Positions 34,301-43,993 of a DNA stretch of 64,000 nt are shown piece by piece. Source of the stretch: Anolis sagrei. Its lineage: Eukaryota > Chordata > Lepidosauria > Squamata > Anolidae. The position numbers were made by a program, and so were the translations under genes. The notes below the pieces were generated by a model. It saw only the letters and a program-made list of their open reading frames with translations, was not told the DNA's origin and made no database searches. Numbering within the stretch: the stretch's first letter is position 1; each line of letters starts with the position of its first letter. Where the stretch lies: positions 170,732,040-170,796,039 of the forward strand of contig NC_090025.1 of the NCBI RefSeq assembly GCF_037176765.1. The letters are read 5' to 3'.

Positions 34301-37300
34301 GTTGCTAAAAGATTTGTGTAAATGGGTGGCGTTCAGAAACCTTTTACTGTTGCCAAATTTTTCATGACCCCAACATTGAGCTGAGAGGACCCTATTTGTA
34401 GCCAGGACCCATAGTTTCAAAAGCAGTGTCCTATGTAACACAATGCAAAATAACACCCTAAGCTGGCAATCCTTCGTTAATTGCCATGACTGCATCCTAT
34501 GAAATCCAAGTTTAGGGAGGGATGACAACTCTCTGACAAAGAATTGTCAACAACTTTCGCCTGTTTGGGCTGAAAAATGCGGTATAGAAATAAAGCAAAT
34601 AAATAAATAAATAAACTTGCCCCAAACTGCACATCCCAGAATTTCAGAGGACAGAACCATAGTGGTGGGACCATAACACTGTAATTCCAAAGTGTGAAAG
34701 AGCTCTTATTGAGCAGACTGAAGGAGAGGTGGAAAAACTACATCATTATTGGGACAGCTTGAATTCCTTGTAAATCATATATTAGGAAATATTGAGACAT
34801 AGCAGGTGATTAAAGCACATTAGTTTGAAGTGTAGTGTTTGGAAAATTTTTGAAATTGTACAGAGATGATGATGATGATCTTATTTTCTTGCCTGTATTG
34901 TGGAATATGCTGCCTTGAAGTGTGGTGGAGTCTCCTTCTCTACAGGTTTTCATGCAGAGGGTAGATAGCCATCTGCCAGAGACGCTTTGATTGTGTGTCC
35001 TCACATGGCAAAAGTGGGTTGGACTGGATGGCCCTTGTGATCCCTTCCAACTCTAGGATTCTATGATTACAAAGCGCATGGAATGGAGGACTAGGAACAA
35101 GGGAAAAAAGTAACACCGCACTACACTCAATTAGACAGGATTTTCTCAAATATGTGCTTTTTCATTTGTTTCAGAAAATGGATCGAAAACTCTGCACTAA
35201 AAGATATAAAGTTTAAAATTGTAGAATTTAATCCCATGGTTTTAAAAGGGAAAATCAGACCAGATGCAGCTCGTCCCGACTTACTTCAGCCTGTAAGTAA
35301 AGCAACTCTACAAAACAGATAGTCTAAAATATAACCACAGGGCAGTGGAAAATACATTCACTTAATAGCAATTGTGTATTTTTTTTATATAAAAACTGCA
35401 ATCCATACATATTTTAACCTATTAGGACATGGATGACCTGAGGAAGTCAAACAAAAGGAAGGCTATGGGTCCAAAGTAGTTGGGACTACAAGAATTTACA
35501 TCTCTCAGTGCTGTTTGATTTCCCCCTCCCTCCCAGACTGGACATTTTATTGTTTGAATTATTACCACTGTGAACTATGTATGATCACAATACATCTCTT
35601 CTGCTTTGTTGACACATTTGCTTTTAAATCCAACAGCTAAACTTTGTTCGGTTTTACCTCCCTCTACTTATCCATGAACACGAAAAAGTGATATATCTCG
35701 ATGATGACGTGATTGTACAAGGTAATGTCTCTACAGAAAATAATATGAAAAAATGTAGTACTTTCATATTATTAATCATCACTCAGCATTGATTTATTTG
35801 TAATAATTTAGTCAGCTGAATGTCAGAATTTGAAAGCAGAGATAGCAGCCATGCATTGGAAGTTCTTAAGATTGGCTGGTTGTTGTATCAGTTGATGGGC
35901 ATGTAGTGAAAGTCAAGGGTAATATACACAGACCGATTAGGCTTTTGAAATCAATGTATATTTTATAGGTGACATCCAAGACCTGTTTGATACAAAATTA
36001 GCCCGTGGTCACGCTGCAGCTTTTTCAGATGACTGTGACTTGCCTTCAACTCACGAAATGGTTAGAAGTGTAGGAATGCAGGTAGGAAATCCTTACAAAA
36101 CCAAACATTCCTATTGGTTTGTTTATTTTTAGCTCATTCTTCTATGGTTCACTATCTGCATAGTAATCTTGAAGGACAAATGTGGTATGGGCTCAGGTGC
36201 TAACATGGTTTTCAGGGGCTCCACTGGCATTTGGAAAATTGTTTGAGGCACAGGCCTCGAGACTGCTCTGGTAGGGGGCTGGAAAAGGCGACCCTGTTGT
36301 TTGTTTACTGAATATATAATATAGGCAAAAATATACAAAAAGTAGTTCAAATATAATTAGGCTCTTGAAGGAAGAACAATTTAAAATATTTAAATTATTT
36401 GCCTTCAAACTTCAACCTAAGGCAAAACTATCATAGGGCTTCTTGGCAAGATCTGTTCACGGGGATCTTTGCTATTGCCTTCCCTCGAGGTTCCCCTGTA
36501 CATTCTATGGCTTAAGAGTAATTTTGAATCATGCTTTTTTGGACCCCCAGTCCACCATTGAAACCATTACAGTCATTTCTAAAAAGGCTGTTGGAATAAA
36601 GATTTCATACTATCAATGGAATAAGCTGGTCGATCCTCTCCTGGAAGGGATTCGGACTCTGGTAGCAGCCATGAAGACGTTTCCCCAGCCACCCATCAGA
36701 TATTATATGAACATGGTAGCTCAGCAAGATGAGCCTGTTTCTCAGATTGGCATGTGAGGATATATTCCTTCAAATGGCCTGGACCTAAGCTGTGTAAGAC
36801 TTTATATAAGTTATAATCACTCCTTTAAATTGCCCAGAAAGAGTGATAGTAATCACTGAGTAATCACTAACAAAGAAGTCCCTGTAAGTAGCCCTGTTCA
36901 TTAGTCTGGTTGCTTTTTCCAAGGGAGTTTGCTCAATGGTAACTTTTCCACTATTGGTTAGACCTAATGGAAATTGTAGTCCAACATCATCTGTAGAGCT
37001 GAACTTTGCTTGCTCCTTTCATATATCAGCCTCAGGATATTTGTGCTACATTATACTCATTCAGAAGGTCCTCAAGATCCAATACATATCCCTGAAATAA
37101 ACAGACTTTTATGTCAGATCTTTATTATAGGTTGAGTATGTCAGGATTTAATAAAGCAGTCAGTTTTATATGGTATAGCCTTAAATGTCTTTTTATTACT
37201 TGTACTAGAAACTAGGGCTTGAGTGTTACTGCTTGGCCATGAAAAAACATTTTGGATAAGTCGCTATCTTCCTGCCTCAAAGGGAGGGAACACAAAGTCC

Positions 37301-39850
37301 CATTGAACAGATCTTGCCAAGAAAAGTTGTGGGAGTTTCGCCTTAGGAGTCACATAAGGAAAAACTACTTGTGAATCACATTGTGCGTCTATGCATTCTT
37401 GTCAACTCTTTCCTCTCCCAATGAGAAACACATAACATGTGAATAAATATTGTTAAGTTAAATATTGCGAAATAAACTTTGGGACTACATTTATTGAATT
37501 ATAGTAATCACAACTTTCTTTTCCCTAGAATACATATATGGGGTTTTTGGACTATCGAAAACAAACAATTCGAGATCTTGGCGTAAGCCCCAGCACCTGT
37601 TCCTTTAATCCTGGTGTTATTGTTGCCAATATGACAGAATGGAAGCACCAGCGAATTACAAAGCAGTTAGAAAAATGGATGCAGAAAAATGTAGAGTATG
37701 TATGGATAGTGTTCTATTTTGTAGTACAGTAGAGTCTTGCTTATCCAACCTTCACTTATCCAACATTATGTATTATCTAACAGTTTACCTCCCACTTGGA
37801 TCCACAGCTGTTTCAATACATTGCAATGTTTTGGTGCTAAATTCGTAAATACAGTAATTGCTACATAACATTATCATGTATCAAACTGCTTTTTCTGTCG
37901 ATTTGTTGTAAAACATGATGTTTTGGTGTTTTATTTGTAAAATCATGTTATTTGATGTTTAATAGGCTTTTCCTTAATCCCTCCTTATTATCCAACATTT
38001 TCGTTTATCCAACATTCTGCCGGCCCATTTATGTTGGATAAGTGAGACTCTAATGTACCTTCAACTGATTATATGGTTTATGTGCCACATTTTTGTTTTC
38101 TGAGCTTGCAAACTATATACTTCTTAGACAAATATCTAGATTATAAATACTATTTAGTATTGCTCAAATGATTGAGTGAGATTAATGTGACAGTAATGTA
38201 TGCACAGTGGATGTTTTACTCATTACTGGCTAGTTTCTGATAATACATTCCTTTTTTCTAAAGTCTAACACAGATAGCTATGTTTGAATCATAAAGGTTG
38301 AGGGTAGTATGCAGTATATAAAACACTCACCTCTGGACAGAAAGGCCAATTGTATGGCTGGAGGGGAGCTTTTGATCTCCTAGACTGGCGTTGCCAGCAG
38401 TCTGCAGAGGGGAGGGACTTAAGGAAACTCTCTTGGCTTAATTAGAAAAAAATATTTACTTACTTACTTACTTACTTACTTACTATATTTATATACTGCC
38501 CTTCTCAGACCTCAGGCGACTCAGAAAAAGTATGCTTGGGCAGGCATCAAAATTCTAAATGCTGTTCGTATTTTAATTGAATTGGGATGGTTCTTGCTAT
38601 TTATTGCTTATTCATATTAAGTTATTGAAAGAGCTAAATACATCTTCAGAATGTCTTAATAATTTTAAAATTATCTCCCTACACCCCACTCCAGAGAAAA
38701 CCTATACAGCAGCACACTTGCAGGAGGTGTGGCAACTTCACCAATGCTCATTGTATTCCATGGAAAATATTCATCAATTAATCCCTTATGGCATATTCGG
38801 CATCTAGGTAAGTTTTTGATTCTGAACTTGTATATATTAACTGAAAATGGACAATTTTTAGTTATTTCTAACAGTTATTTTTGTTACTGTACCCTGCAAT
38901 GTGGGTACAAAGTGACATCATATCATTAATCTTCATGCTTTTATTTTCATGTCAGGAGCGACACCAGTCGCTTCTGGTGTGAGAGAATTGGCTGTCTGCA
39001 AGGACATTGCCCAGGGAATGCCCGGAATCCTGTGGGAGACTTCTCTCAGGGGAAAGGCAGAGCTAAGACGGGAGCTCACCCACTCCCCAGATTCTAACCG
39101 CCAACCTGTTGGTCAGCAGTCCTGCTGGCACAAGGGTTTAACTCATTGCACCACATTACGTTTTTATTGAAGTATACATGTGTAAGAAATCAGAAAACTA
39201 ATGATGTACTCTGACTGGGGCTTTGTCATCTTATGCTGAGGCAAAACATACTAATTCTTATTTAAGTAATCAGAATTCTTATTTGAGTCATCAGCTGGGC
39301 CTGTCTTTCAGTGCAGGGAGGAATGCAGGTTTGCTTCTTGCTTTGGTGTTGTGACGGCAAACATTTGAACCACTCTCCAAAATTCAGTTTAAGTATCAGT
39401 GGGACAAGATCATTACAATTTATTTCCCATTCATGTAATTTTTGGGGATTTAATTCAGTTGGATTCCCTCTGGATTGTGGCTTTGATCTCAAATCTATTT
39501 ATTAAAAAAATCTCTCACTTCTGAGCTGACATTCAGACCGTGCTATACAATTCAGAGGCAGAGTTAATCATGTACTTAAACTGGATGGTATCTGTGCCTT
39601 TTATTTTATCTGTGAAGAAGGATCAGTTTTCCTACAAATCTTCTCTAAAAGCAGCTTTTATTTTTTAACTGATGTAGGCTGGAGTCCTGATGCCAGGTAC
39701 TCAGAGCATTTTCTTCATGATGCCAAGTTACTGCACTGGAATGGAAGATACAAGCCTTGGGATTACCCTAGTGTTCACACTGACCTATGGGAAAAGTGGT
39801 TTGTTCCTGACCCTTCAGGGACTTTTAAACTGATTCGTCCCAACAGCTGA
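31314..39850 (+). CDS. GLT8D2: GLT8D2, glycosyltransferase 8 domain containing 2 (spliced, complete)
   Basis: A family-8 (GT8) glycosyltransferase anchored as a type II protein in the secretory pathway. Donor and acceptor are not established as far as I know. Coding exons: 31314-31332, 32411-32509, 33460-33628, 35175-35292, 35637-35721, 35969-36081, 37529-37695, 38695-38807, 39678-39850. They total 1056 nt, 351 residues (human 349), and every junction is GT-AG and in frame. Residues 8-28 (NQILLFLLILTVCVILYNK) are the membrane anchor. The GT8 fold starts at EIPVVICAAAGRMGA. The metal-binding DxD motif is YLDDDVIVQGD, with Asp at about 157-159. The C-terminal HGKYSSINPLWHIRHLGWSP block and the Trp-rich end match human closely. 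It is divergent from HCFC2 and convergent with TDG. Confidence 0.97.
31359..31597. repeat. perfect 28-bp inverted repeat in GLT8D2 intron
   Basis: 31359-31386 (GGAGAAATTAGGTCCTTTGC...) is the exact reverse complement of 31570-31597, with a 183-bp spacer. It starts 26 bases after the donor of the first coding exon. Not a transposon end that I recognise. Confidence 0.9.
31960..32060. mobile_element. partial hAT-like MITE
   Basis: GGCATTGAGCCATGGAAATT, then ATTCTACAGTGTAGATGCAC, one arm and end of the family also at 61137. Confidence 0.65.
32411..32509 (+). CDS. GLT8D2: GLT8D2 exon (membrane anchor)
   Basis: Encodes INQILLFLLILTVCVILYNK and on to LKNEA, one hydrophobic segment after a short basic tail, as in type II Golgi enzymes. 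Confidence 0.95.
33460..33628 (+). CDS. GLT8D2: GLT8D2 exon (start of GT8 domain)
   Basis: Encodes VDLEGTEDMEDEIPVVICAA and AINSIYSNTDSNILFYIVGL. The first Rossmann strand and the nucleotide-sugar pocket. Confidence 0.96.
33785..33920. mobile_element. hAT-like palindromic MITE
   Basis: CAGGCATTCTCAAACTGCAG ... CTGCAGTTTGAGGATGCCTG, with matching inner arms. In GLT8D2 intron. Confidence 0.88.
34890..35070 (+). mobile_element. CR1 LINE 3' end, plus strand
   Basis: TGTGGTGGAGTCTCCTTCTC, then GGTTGGACTGGATGGCCCTT and TCTAGGATTCTATGATT. Confidence 0.85.
35175..35292 (+). CDS. GLT8D2: GLT8D2 exon
   Basis: Encodes RKWIENSALKDIKFKIVEFN and GKIRPDAARPDLLQP. TTTCAG acceptor, GTAAG donor. Confidence 0.96.
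35637..35721 (+). CDS. GLT8D2: GLT8D2 exon (DxD motif)
   Basis: Encodes LNFVRFYLPLLIHEHEKVIY, then LDDDVIVQ. Carries the catalytic metal-binding aspartates. Confidence 0.96.
35969..36081 (+). CDS. GLT8D2: GLT8D2 exon
   Basis: Encodes GDIQDLFDTKLARGHAAAFS, then DDCDLPSTHEMVRSVGMQ. Confidence 0.95.
36412..36500 (+). repeat. unnamed interspersed repeat, copy 1
   Basis: AACCTAAGGCAAAAC, CTTGGCAAGATCTGTTCA and TTGCCTTCCCTC. A second copy lies at 37250-37370 in the opposite orientation. Both are in GLT8D2 introns. Family not identified. Confidence 0.6.
37250..37370 (-). repeat. unnamed interspersed repeat, copy 2 (inverted)
   Basis: The reverse complement carries CTAAGGCGAAACTCCC, CTTGGCAAGATCTGTTCA and TCCCTCCCTTTGAGGC. 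Confidence 0.6.
37529..37695 (+). CDS. GLT8D2: GLT8D2 exon
   Basis: Encodes NTYMGFLDYRKQTIRDLG, FNPGVIVANMTEWKHQRITK and WMQKNVE. Nearly identical to human. Confidence 0.96.
37727..38055. mobile_element. Tigger-like MITE, CAGTAGAGTCT family, copy 2 (reversed)
   Basis: TA|CAGTAGAGTCTTGCTTATCC at the left and GGATAAGTGAGACTCTAATG|TA at the right. It begins 32 bases after a GLT8D2 exon donor. Confidence 0.87.
38440..38525 (-). mobile_element. (TTAC)n tail and L2-type LINE 3' scrap
   Basis: TTACTTACTTACTTACTTAC followed by ATATACTGCCCTTCTC. Confidence 0.6.
38695..38807 (+). CDS. GLT8D2: GLT8D2 exon
   Basis: Encodes ENLYSSTLAGGVATSPMLIV, then FHGKYSSINPLWHIRHL. CCACTCCAG acceptor. Confidence 0.96.
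38945..39165 (-). mobile_element. Anolis SINE2-type tRNA-derived SINE
   Basis: The reverse complement carries a tRNA-like head (B box near GGTTAGAATCTGG), then CCAGAAGCGACTGGTGTC at its 3' end. Same family as 53880. Confidence 0.85.
39678..39850 (+). CDS. GLT8D2: GLT8D2 last coding exon
   Basis: Encodes GWSPDARYSEHFLHDAKLLH, then WNGRYKPWDYPSVHTDLWEK and ends FKLIRPNS with TGA at 39848-39850. Confidence 0.96.
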
Positions 39851-40128
39851 TGGCATTGACATTTTGAAGGCACGAAGATTAGTCCCAAGTACATAACAAT
39901 GTAATTAATATTTTGTGATGTGATTTATCACCTTTGTTGTGTATACAACTAGTTTATGAGATCAACACACTTTTTCAAAGGTTGTATCAAAATGAAGAGA
40001 AGAGTGCAAACAATCGCTGATGAAGTATGGACAATTCAGAGAAACTTCGTTTTCAGGCCTTACAAGTCCGACTACAAAGTTTTGAGAAATATTTTTTTAA
40101 AAAACACAAATCACTATTTTATGTCATA

Positions 40129-40419
40129 CAGTAGAGTCTCACATAAACGGGCCGGCAGAATATTGGCTAATAAGGAGGGATTAAGAAAAAGCCTATTAAA
40201 AAATCAAATTACGTTAAGATTTTACAAATTAGGCACCAAAACATGTTTTACAACAAATCAACAGAAAAAGCAGTTCAATACACAGTAACATCATGTAGTA
40301 ATTACTGTATTTAAGAATTTAGCACCAAAGCATTGTATTGAAAATATTAACTATAGCTGTGCATCCAGGTGGGAGGCAGACTGCATAATACAGAACGTTG
40401 GATAAGCGAGACTCTACTG
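40129..40419. mobile_element. Tigger-like MITE, CAGTAGAGTCT family, copy 3
   Basis: TA|CAGTAGAGTCTCACATAAAC ... GGATAAGCGAGACTCTACTG|TA. Lies in the probable GLT8D2 3' UTR. Confidence 0.88.
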
Positions 40420-40469
40420 TATTCTGTAAATAATAGTTACTTATTGAAGAGTCATTTATAAAAGTCCAG

Positions 40470-40475
40470 AATAAA
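40470..40475 (+). terminator. GLT8D2: probable GLT8D2 poly(A) signal
   Basis: AATAAA about 620 bases after the stop codon, the first canonical signal there. The implied 3' UTR would include the Tigger-like copy at 40129-40419. Confidence 0.55.
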
Positions 40476-40949
40476 AACGTCTGTGTAGGTACTTACTGTG
40501 GTCAATATTAAATAGACAATAAATTAAACATCAATTCTTTTATTCATTTCAAATAATTTATCACTGTTTCTTCTCAAAGCAAATAGCAATCCAGCATCAA
40601 GACAATGTCACAATTAAGCACCAGTAATTCATGTTAAGACTTTTTTTTGCAAGAGACTGGCAGACCAAAATTATTAAGTACAGTTTCAAAGCACCATATT
40701 TGAGATGTGTATTCACATTTCATTAAACCATTGTGCACTTTATTTCTCAGTAATTTAATGATGCCTCTTTCAATCCAAGATGTTCCCTTTTACAATAGTT
40801 ACTACTGAGCTATTTATCTGGAATAATATAGGTCTGTTAAAAATAAAAATTGTTCCAGATCCCTGATGCAAGGCACTTCAAGCACTTGCTAAAAAGTGTC
40901 CATGTAAACAGCGATACATAAAAGATAAACTAAGGCTGTGATCCTAGAC

Positions 40950-41141
40950 CAGGCATGGGCAAAGTTTGGCCCTCCAGGTGTTTTGGACTTCAACTCCCAC
41001 AATTCCTAACAGCATCAGGCCCTTTCCTCCCTCCCCAGCTGCTTAAGTGACTGAGGGGGGAAAGGAAGGGACCTGAGGCTGTTAGGAATTGTGGGAGTTG
41101 AAGTCCAAAACACCTGGAGGGCCAAACTTTGCCCATGCCTG
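40950..41141. mobile_element. hAT-like palindromic MITE with target duplication
   Basis: CAGGCATGGGCAAAGTTTGG ... CCAAACTTTGCCCATGCCTG, flanked on both sides by the perfect 8-bp duplication TCCTAGAC. Confidence 0.93.
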
Positions 41142-42689
41142 TCCTAGACATATTCACTAGCAAGTCATATCCCAATGAAAAGAAGATCTTGCTTCTGAGT
41201 AAATATGGAAAGGATTATTCTGCCAATGAATCATTTAGTCTGTTGACCAGATAATGAACTTTTCCCCCCAGGAAGTAACCAACATGATCGTAGAATATAC
41301 ACCTGAATCTTAATTTAAAAAATGAAACCAAAACACTGTATTTTAGGATTAAGGTACATGATTTAGGTGGGAGTCCACAGACATGCCTACATCTTAAGCA
41401 TGAGCAAGTCTTAATATAGTGAAAAGGTTCCAAAGTTGTGAATCAGCTATGGAACTATTTTACTTTCCAATCCATCCACTTAGCTACTTACGCCTAATGC
41501 CACTTATATAGTGATCGAAATCATGTACATATTATGTAAACACAGTTCTTGCACATCATTCAAGTATCTAGAGCACCTGATTGACAGTTTATCCAAATCT
41601 GCTTAACTCTCTTATTGCTTTTTCTTTTAAGTCGTATCTTACCCTTTTTGTGGATTGAGGGGGATGGAATAATACAAAGACAATTCTTTTCAATCTCAAT
41701 TGAACTAAAGAAAGTAGGCATGATCCACTTACATTGTGAGTTCAGCACCAGCTTGCAGTTTTCCAATTAGGCTTAACTTCACTTAGGTATGCAAACTGTG
41801 CTTTAGTACATCAGGGCCTCCTCTTTTATTCATATGTAATATTTTTTCAACAACCTTAGCCTAAAAGGCATAGGGAAATGAAGTATGGTGCAGCACAGGG
41901 ATTTCCCATTCCCTCAATGTGCTATTATGTTGCCTATAAGGGAAAGATAAAACAAGTGCTACTGCACTTGCAATGAAAGTGAATCATGCCCTGAACCTTA
42001 GAAAATGTTTTGCAAATGGCTAGATACTCCCCAGAGCATGCTTGTGGCTTCCAAACACTTGAACAGCTTGCTAGCACTACTAACAGTCTGGTCAGTAAGA
42101 TATGGAGTGTTACATTTCCAAGAAAGGAAAATTATTGAATTCTGGAAAATTTTGCTTCCTATTTGAGTGGAGTTGAATTATTAAACTCTTCCATTCTTAG
42201 AGCTGTCCTACATGTTACTCATTCTAAAAGTGAGAAAAAAGAGTGAAATAGATACGAGGCAGGATTTCCCACTCTTCCTGAGATAGGGAAAACAAGGGGA
42301 GAATTATCAAAAATTTCCCTAGAAATGTGTATGTATGTGTACTCTCATCTTCTGAACAATAAAGACTGGTCCACATGTCCTGTTCATCATGTTAAAATCA
42401 AATCCCAGATACTACACTGAAGATAGTACTGTCTTTTCCCCACAAGCAATACTTCTTAAGGCTGAGCCAAAATATAGGGAAAGGAGAAATACGATGTGTT
42501 TTAATAAAACCTCGGTTAGAATTTAAAGATCACTGCCTAAGACAAAGGAAGACAATTATCCATGTCTGTTTCAATGAACCAAGTTATCTGATATGGGAAG
42601 CACTGCCCTTTTTCTAGTTGGGCGTCAACAGCTCACAATGTATCAGCAAACAGAGCACCAACGTTATGTCAAACACTTGGTCAATGTGT

Positions 42690-43050
42690 TGTCAAATGCT
42701 TTCATGGCTGGAATTTGGACTGTATGGCCATGGTCCAGAAGCATTCTCTCCTGACATTTTGCCCATATCTATGCCAGTCATCCTCAGAGGTTGAGGGGTC
42801 TGTTGGAAAGTAGGCAAGCGAGGTTTATATATGTATGGAATGTCCAGGATGGGAGAAAGAACTCCTGTCTGCTTGAAGTAAGTGAATATTGCAATTGGCC
42901 ACCTTGATTAGCATTTAATGACATTGCAGCTTCAAAGCCTGGCTGATTGCTGCCTGGGGGAATTCTTTGTTTGGAAGTGATAGCTGCCCCTGACTGATTC
43001 TTGTCTGGAATTCCCCTGCTTTTTGAGTGTTGCTCTTTATTTACTATCCT
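42690..43050 (-). mobile_element. Penelope-like element 3' fragment
   Basis: TTCATGGCTGGAATTTGGAC, then GCATTCTCTCCTGACATTTT and the internal TTTATATATGTATGGAATGT block, as in 21136 and 1577. Confidence 0.75.
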
Positions 43051-43376
43051 TTTACTTGGTCAACATTCTGAGAATACATGAAATGGCATGTTGATAAGAA
43101 AAGAAAATGACAGCTGATGCAGTAGCAAATAACCAAGATAAAGGTAGAGTGAAAGTGTTTGACTCTAGTAAAAACAGGTAGCAGTCATGTGCTCCAGTCC
43201 TAATGTTTTTCAGCGAGACAGCTCACATATTAAATTGGTGGAAGCAAATGATGTATGCAACTACATGCATGCTCCAGGACTGAGTTAAGAAACTGAGCTC
43301 CTTAAAAACAAAAACAAAGGGGCAAAATGCCTGATGTTGCTTCTGCGACAAAGAAGCTCTCTAAAAAGTAGGCCTG

Positions 43377-43382
43377 TTTATT
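43377..43382 (-). terminator. TDG: possible TDG poly(A) signal
   Basis: AATAAA on the minus strand, about 480 bases after the stop. Other candidates lie further on (for example near 41826), so the 3' UTR could be longer. Confidence 0.35.
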
Positions 43383-43859
43383 ATTGTGTAACAGATGTGG
43401 TGGACAACTGCACGTTGTGTCAATGTCCTGTAACAATGTGTAATCTAAAAGCCTCTTCCCACCTTCTTAGATGTACTAAACTACATATGAAATATCCCAA
43501 CATATGAAGGGACTGGTTAAAAATATAAGTCCACCTGTTACATTACAAAATACAAGTTGAAAATAAGAAATGGATCGTCACAAATGATTCAGTTTGCTAA
43601 AACTGCAACTATGGAACAATTTAAATATAAAAGTTTCATAGAAAAAAAGAAAAGGGCTTTTTATCTTAAAAAAACTTGGGACATTTCTTTAAAGTGACAT
43701 AATTCATATGCCTAAATCTAACAACACAAATGGTTAGCATAAGAAAAAATAAGAGGTAAAATGCTATTAAAATGCTTCAGTTGGGGGAACTGAGGTACCA
43801 TTCTTGACAAATGTGTTTAAAACCCTGCAGCACTTAGGCCTGGCTCTTACAGGCAGACT

Positions 43860-43993
43860 TTAAGCATCATTTCCTTCCTCTTGTGGTCTAGAGTTGCTGA
43901 ACTCTGGAATCTGGTCAGTGAAAGACTGGGTCATCCATTGTCCATTGGCGACTTCGCCAAAGGAAGAACTACTGCTGTACTCTGTAGCAGTTG
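43860..43993 (-). CDS. TDG: TDG coding exon 10 (C-terminus)
   Basis: Encodes [18 protein letters not shown], then [16 protein letters not shown] and ends EEGNDA, stop at 43860-43862. The [12 protein letters not shown] block equals human. Confidence 0.95.

Larger units (their letters stand above)
40476..43376. other. convergent intergenic gap GLT8D2/TDG
   Basis: About 2.9 kb with one hAT palindrome and one Penelope-like scrap. Otherwise AT-rich, with no gene recognised. The TDG 3' UTR may extend into its right part. Confidence 0.5.

Noticed and set aside
36443-36757. 104-codon frame in a GLT8D2 intron
   Set aside because: It starts in an interspersed repeat and shows no domain.
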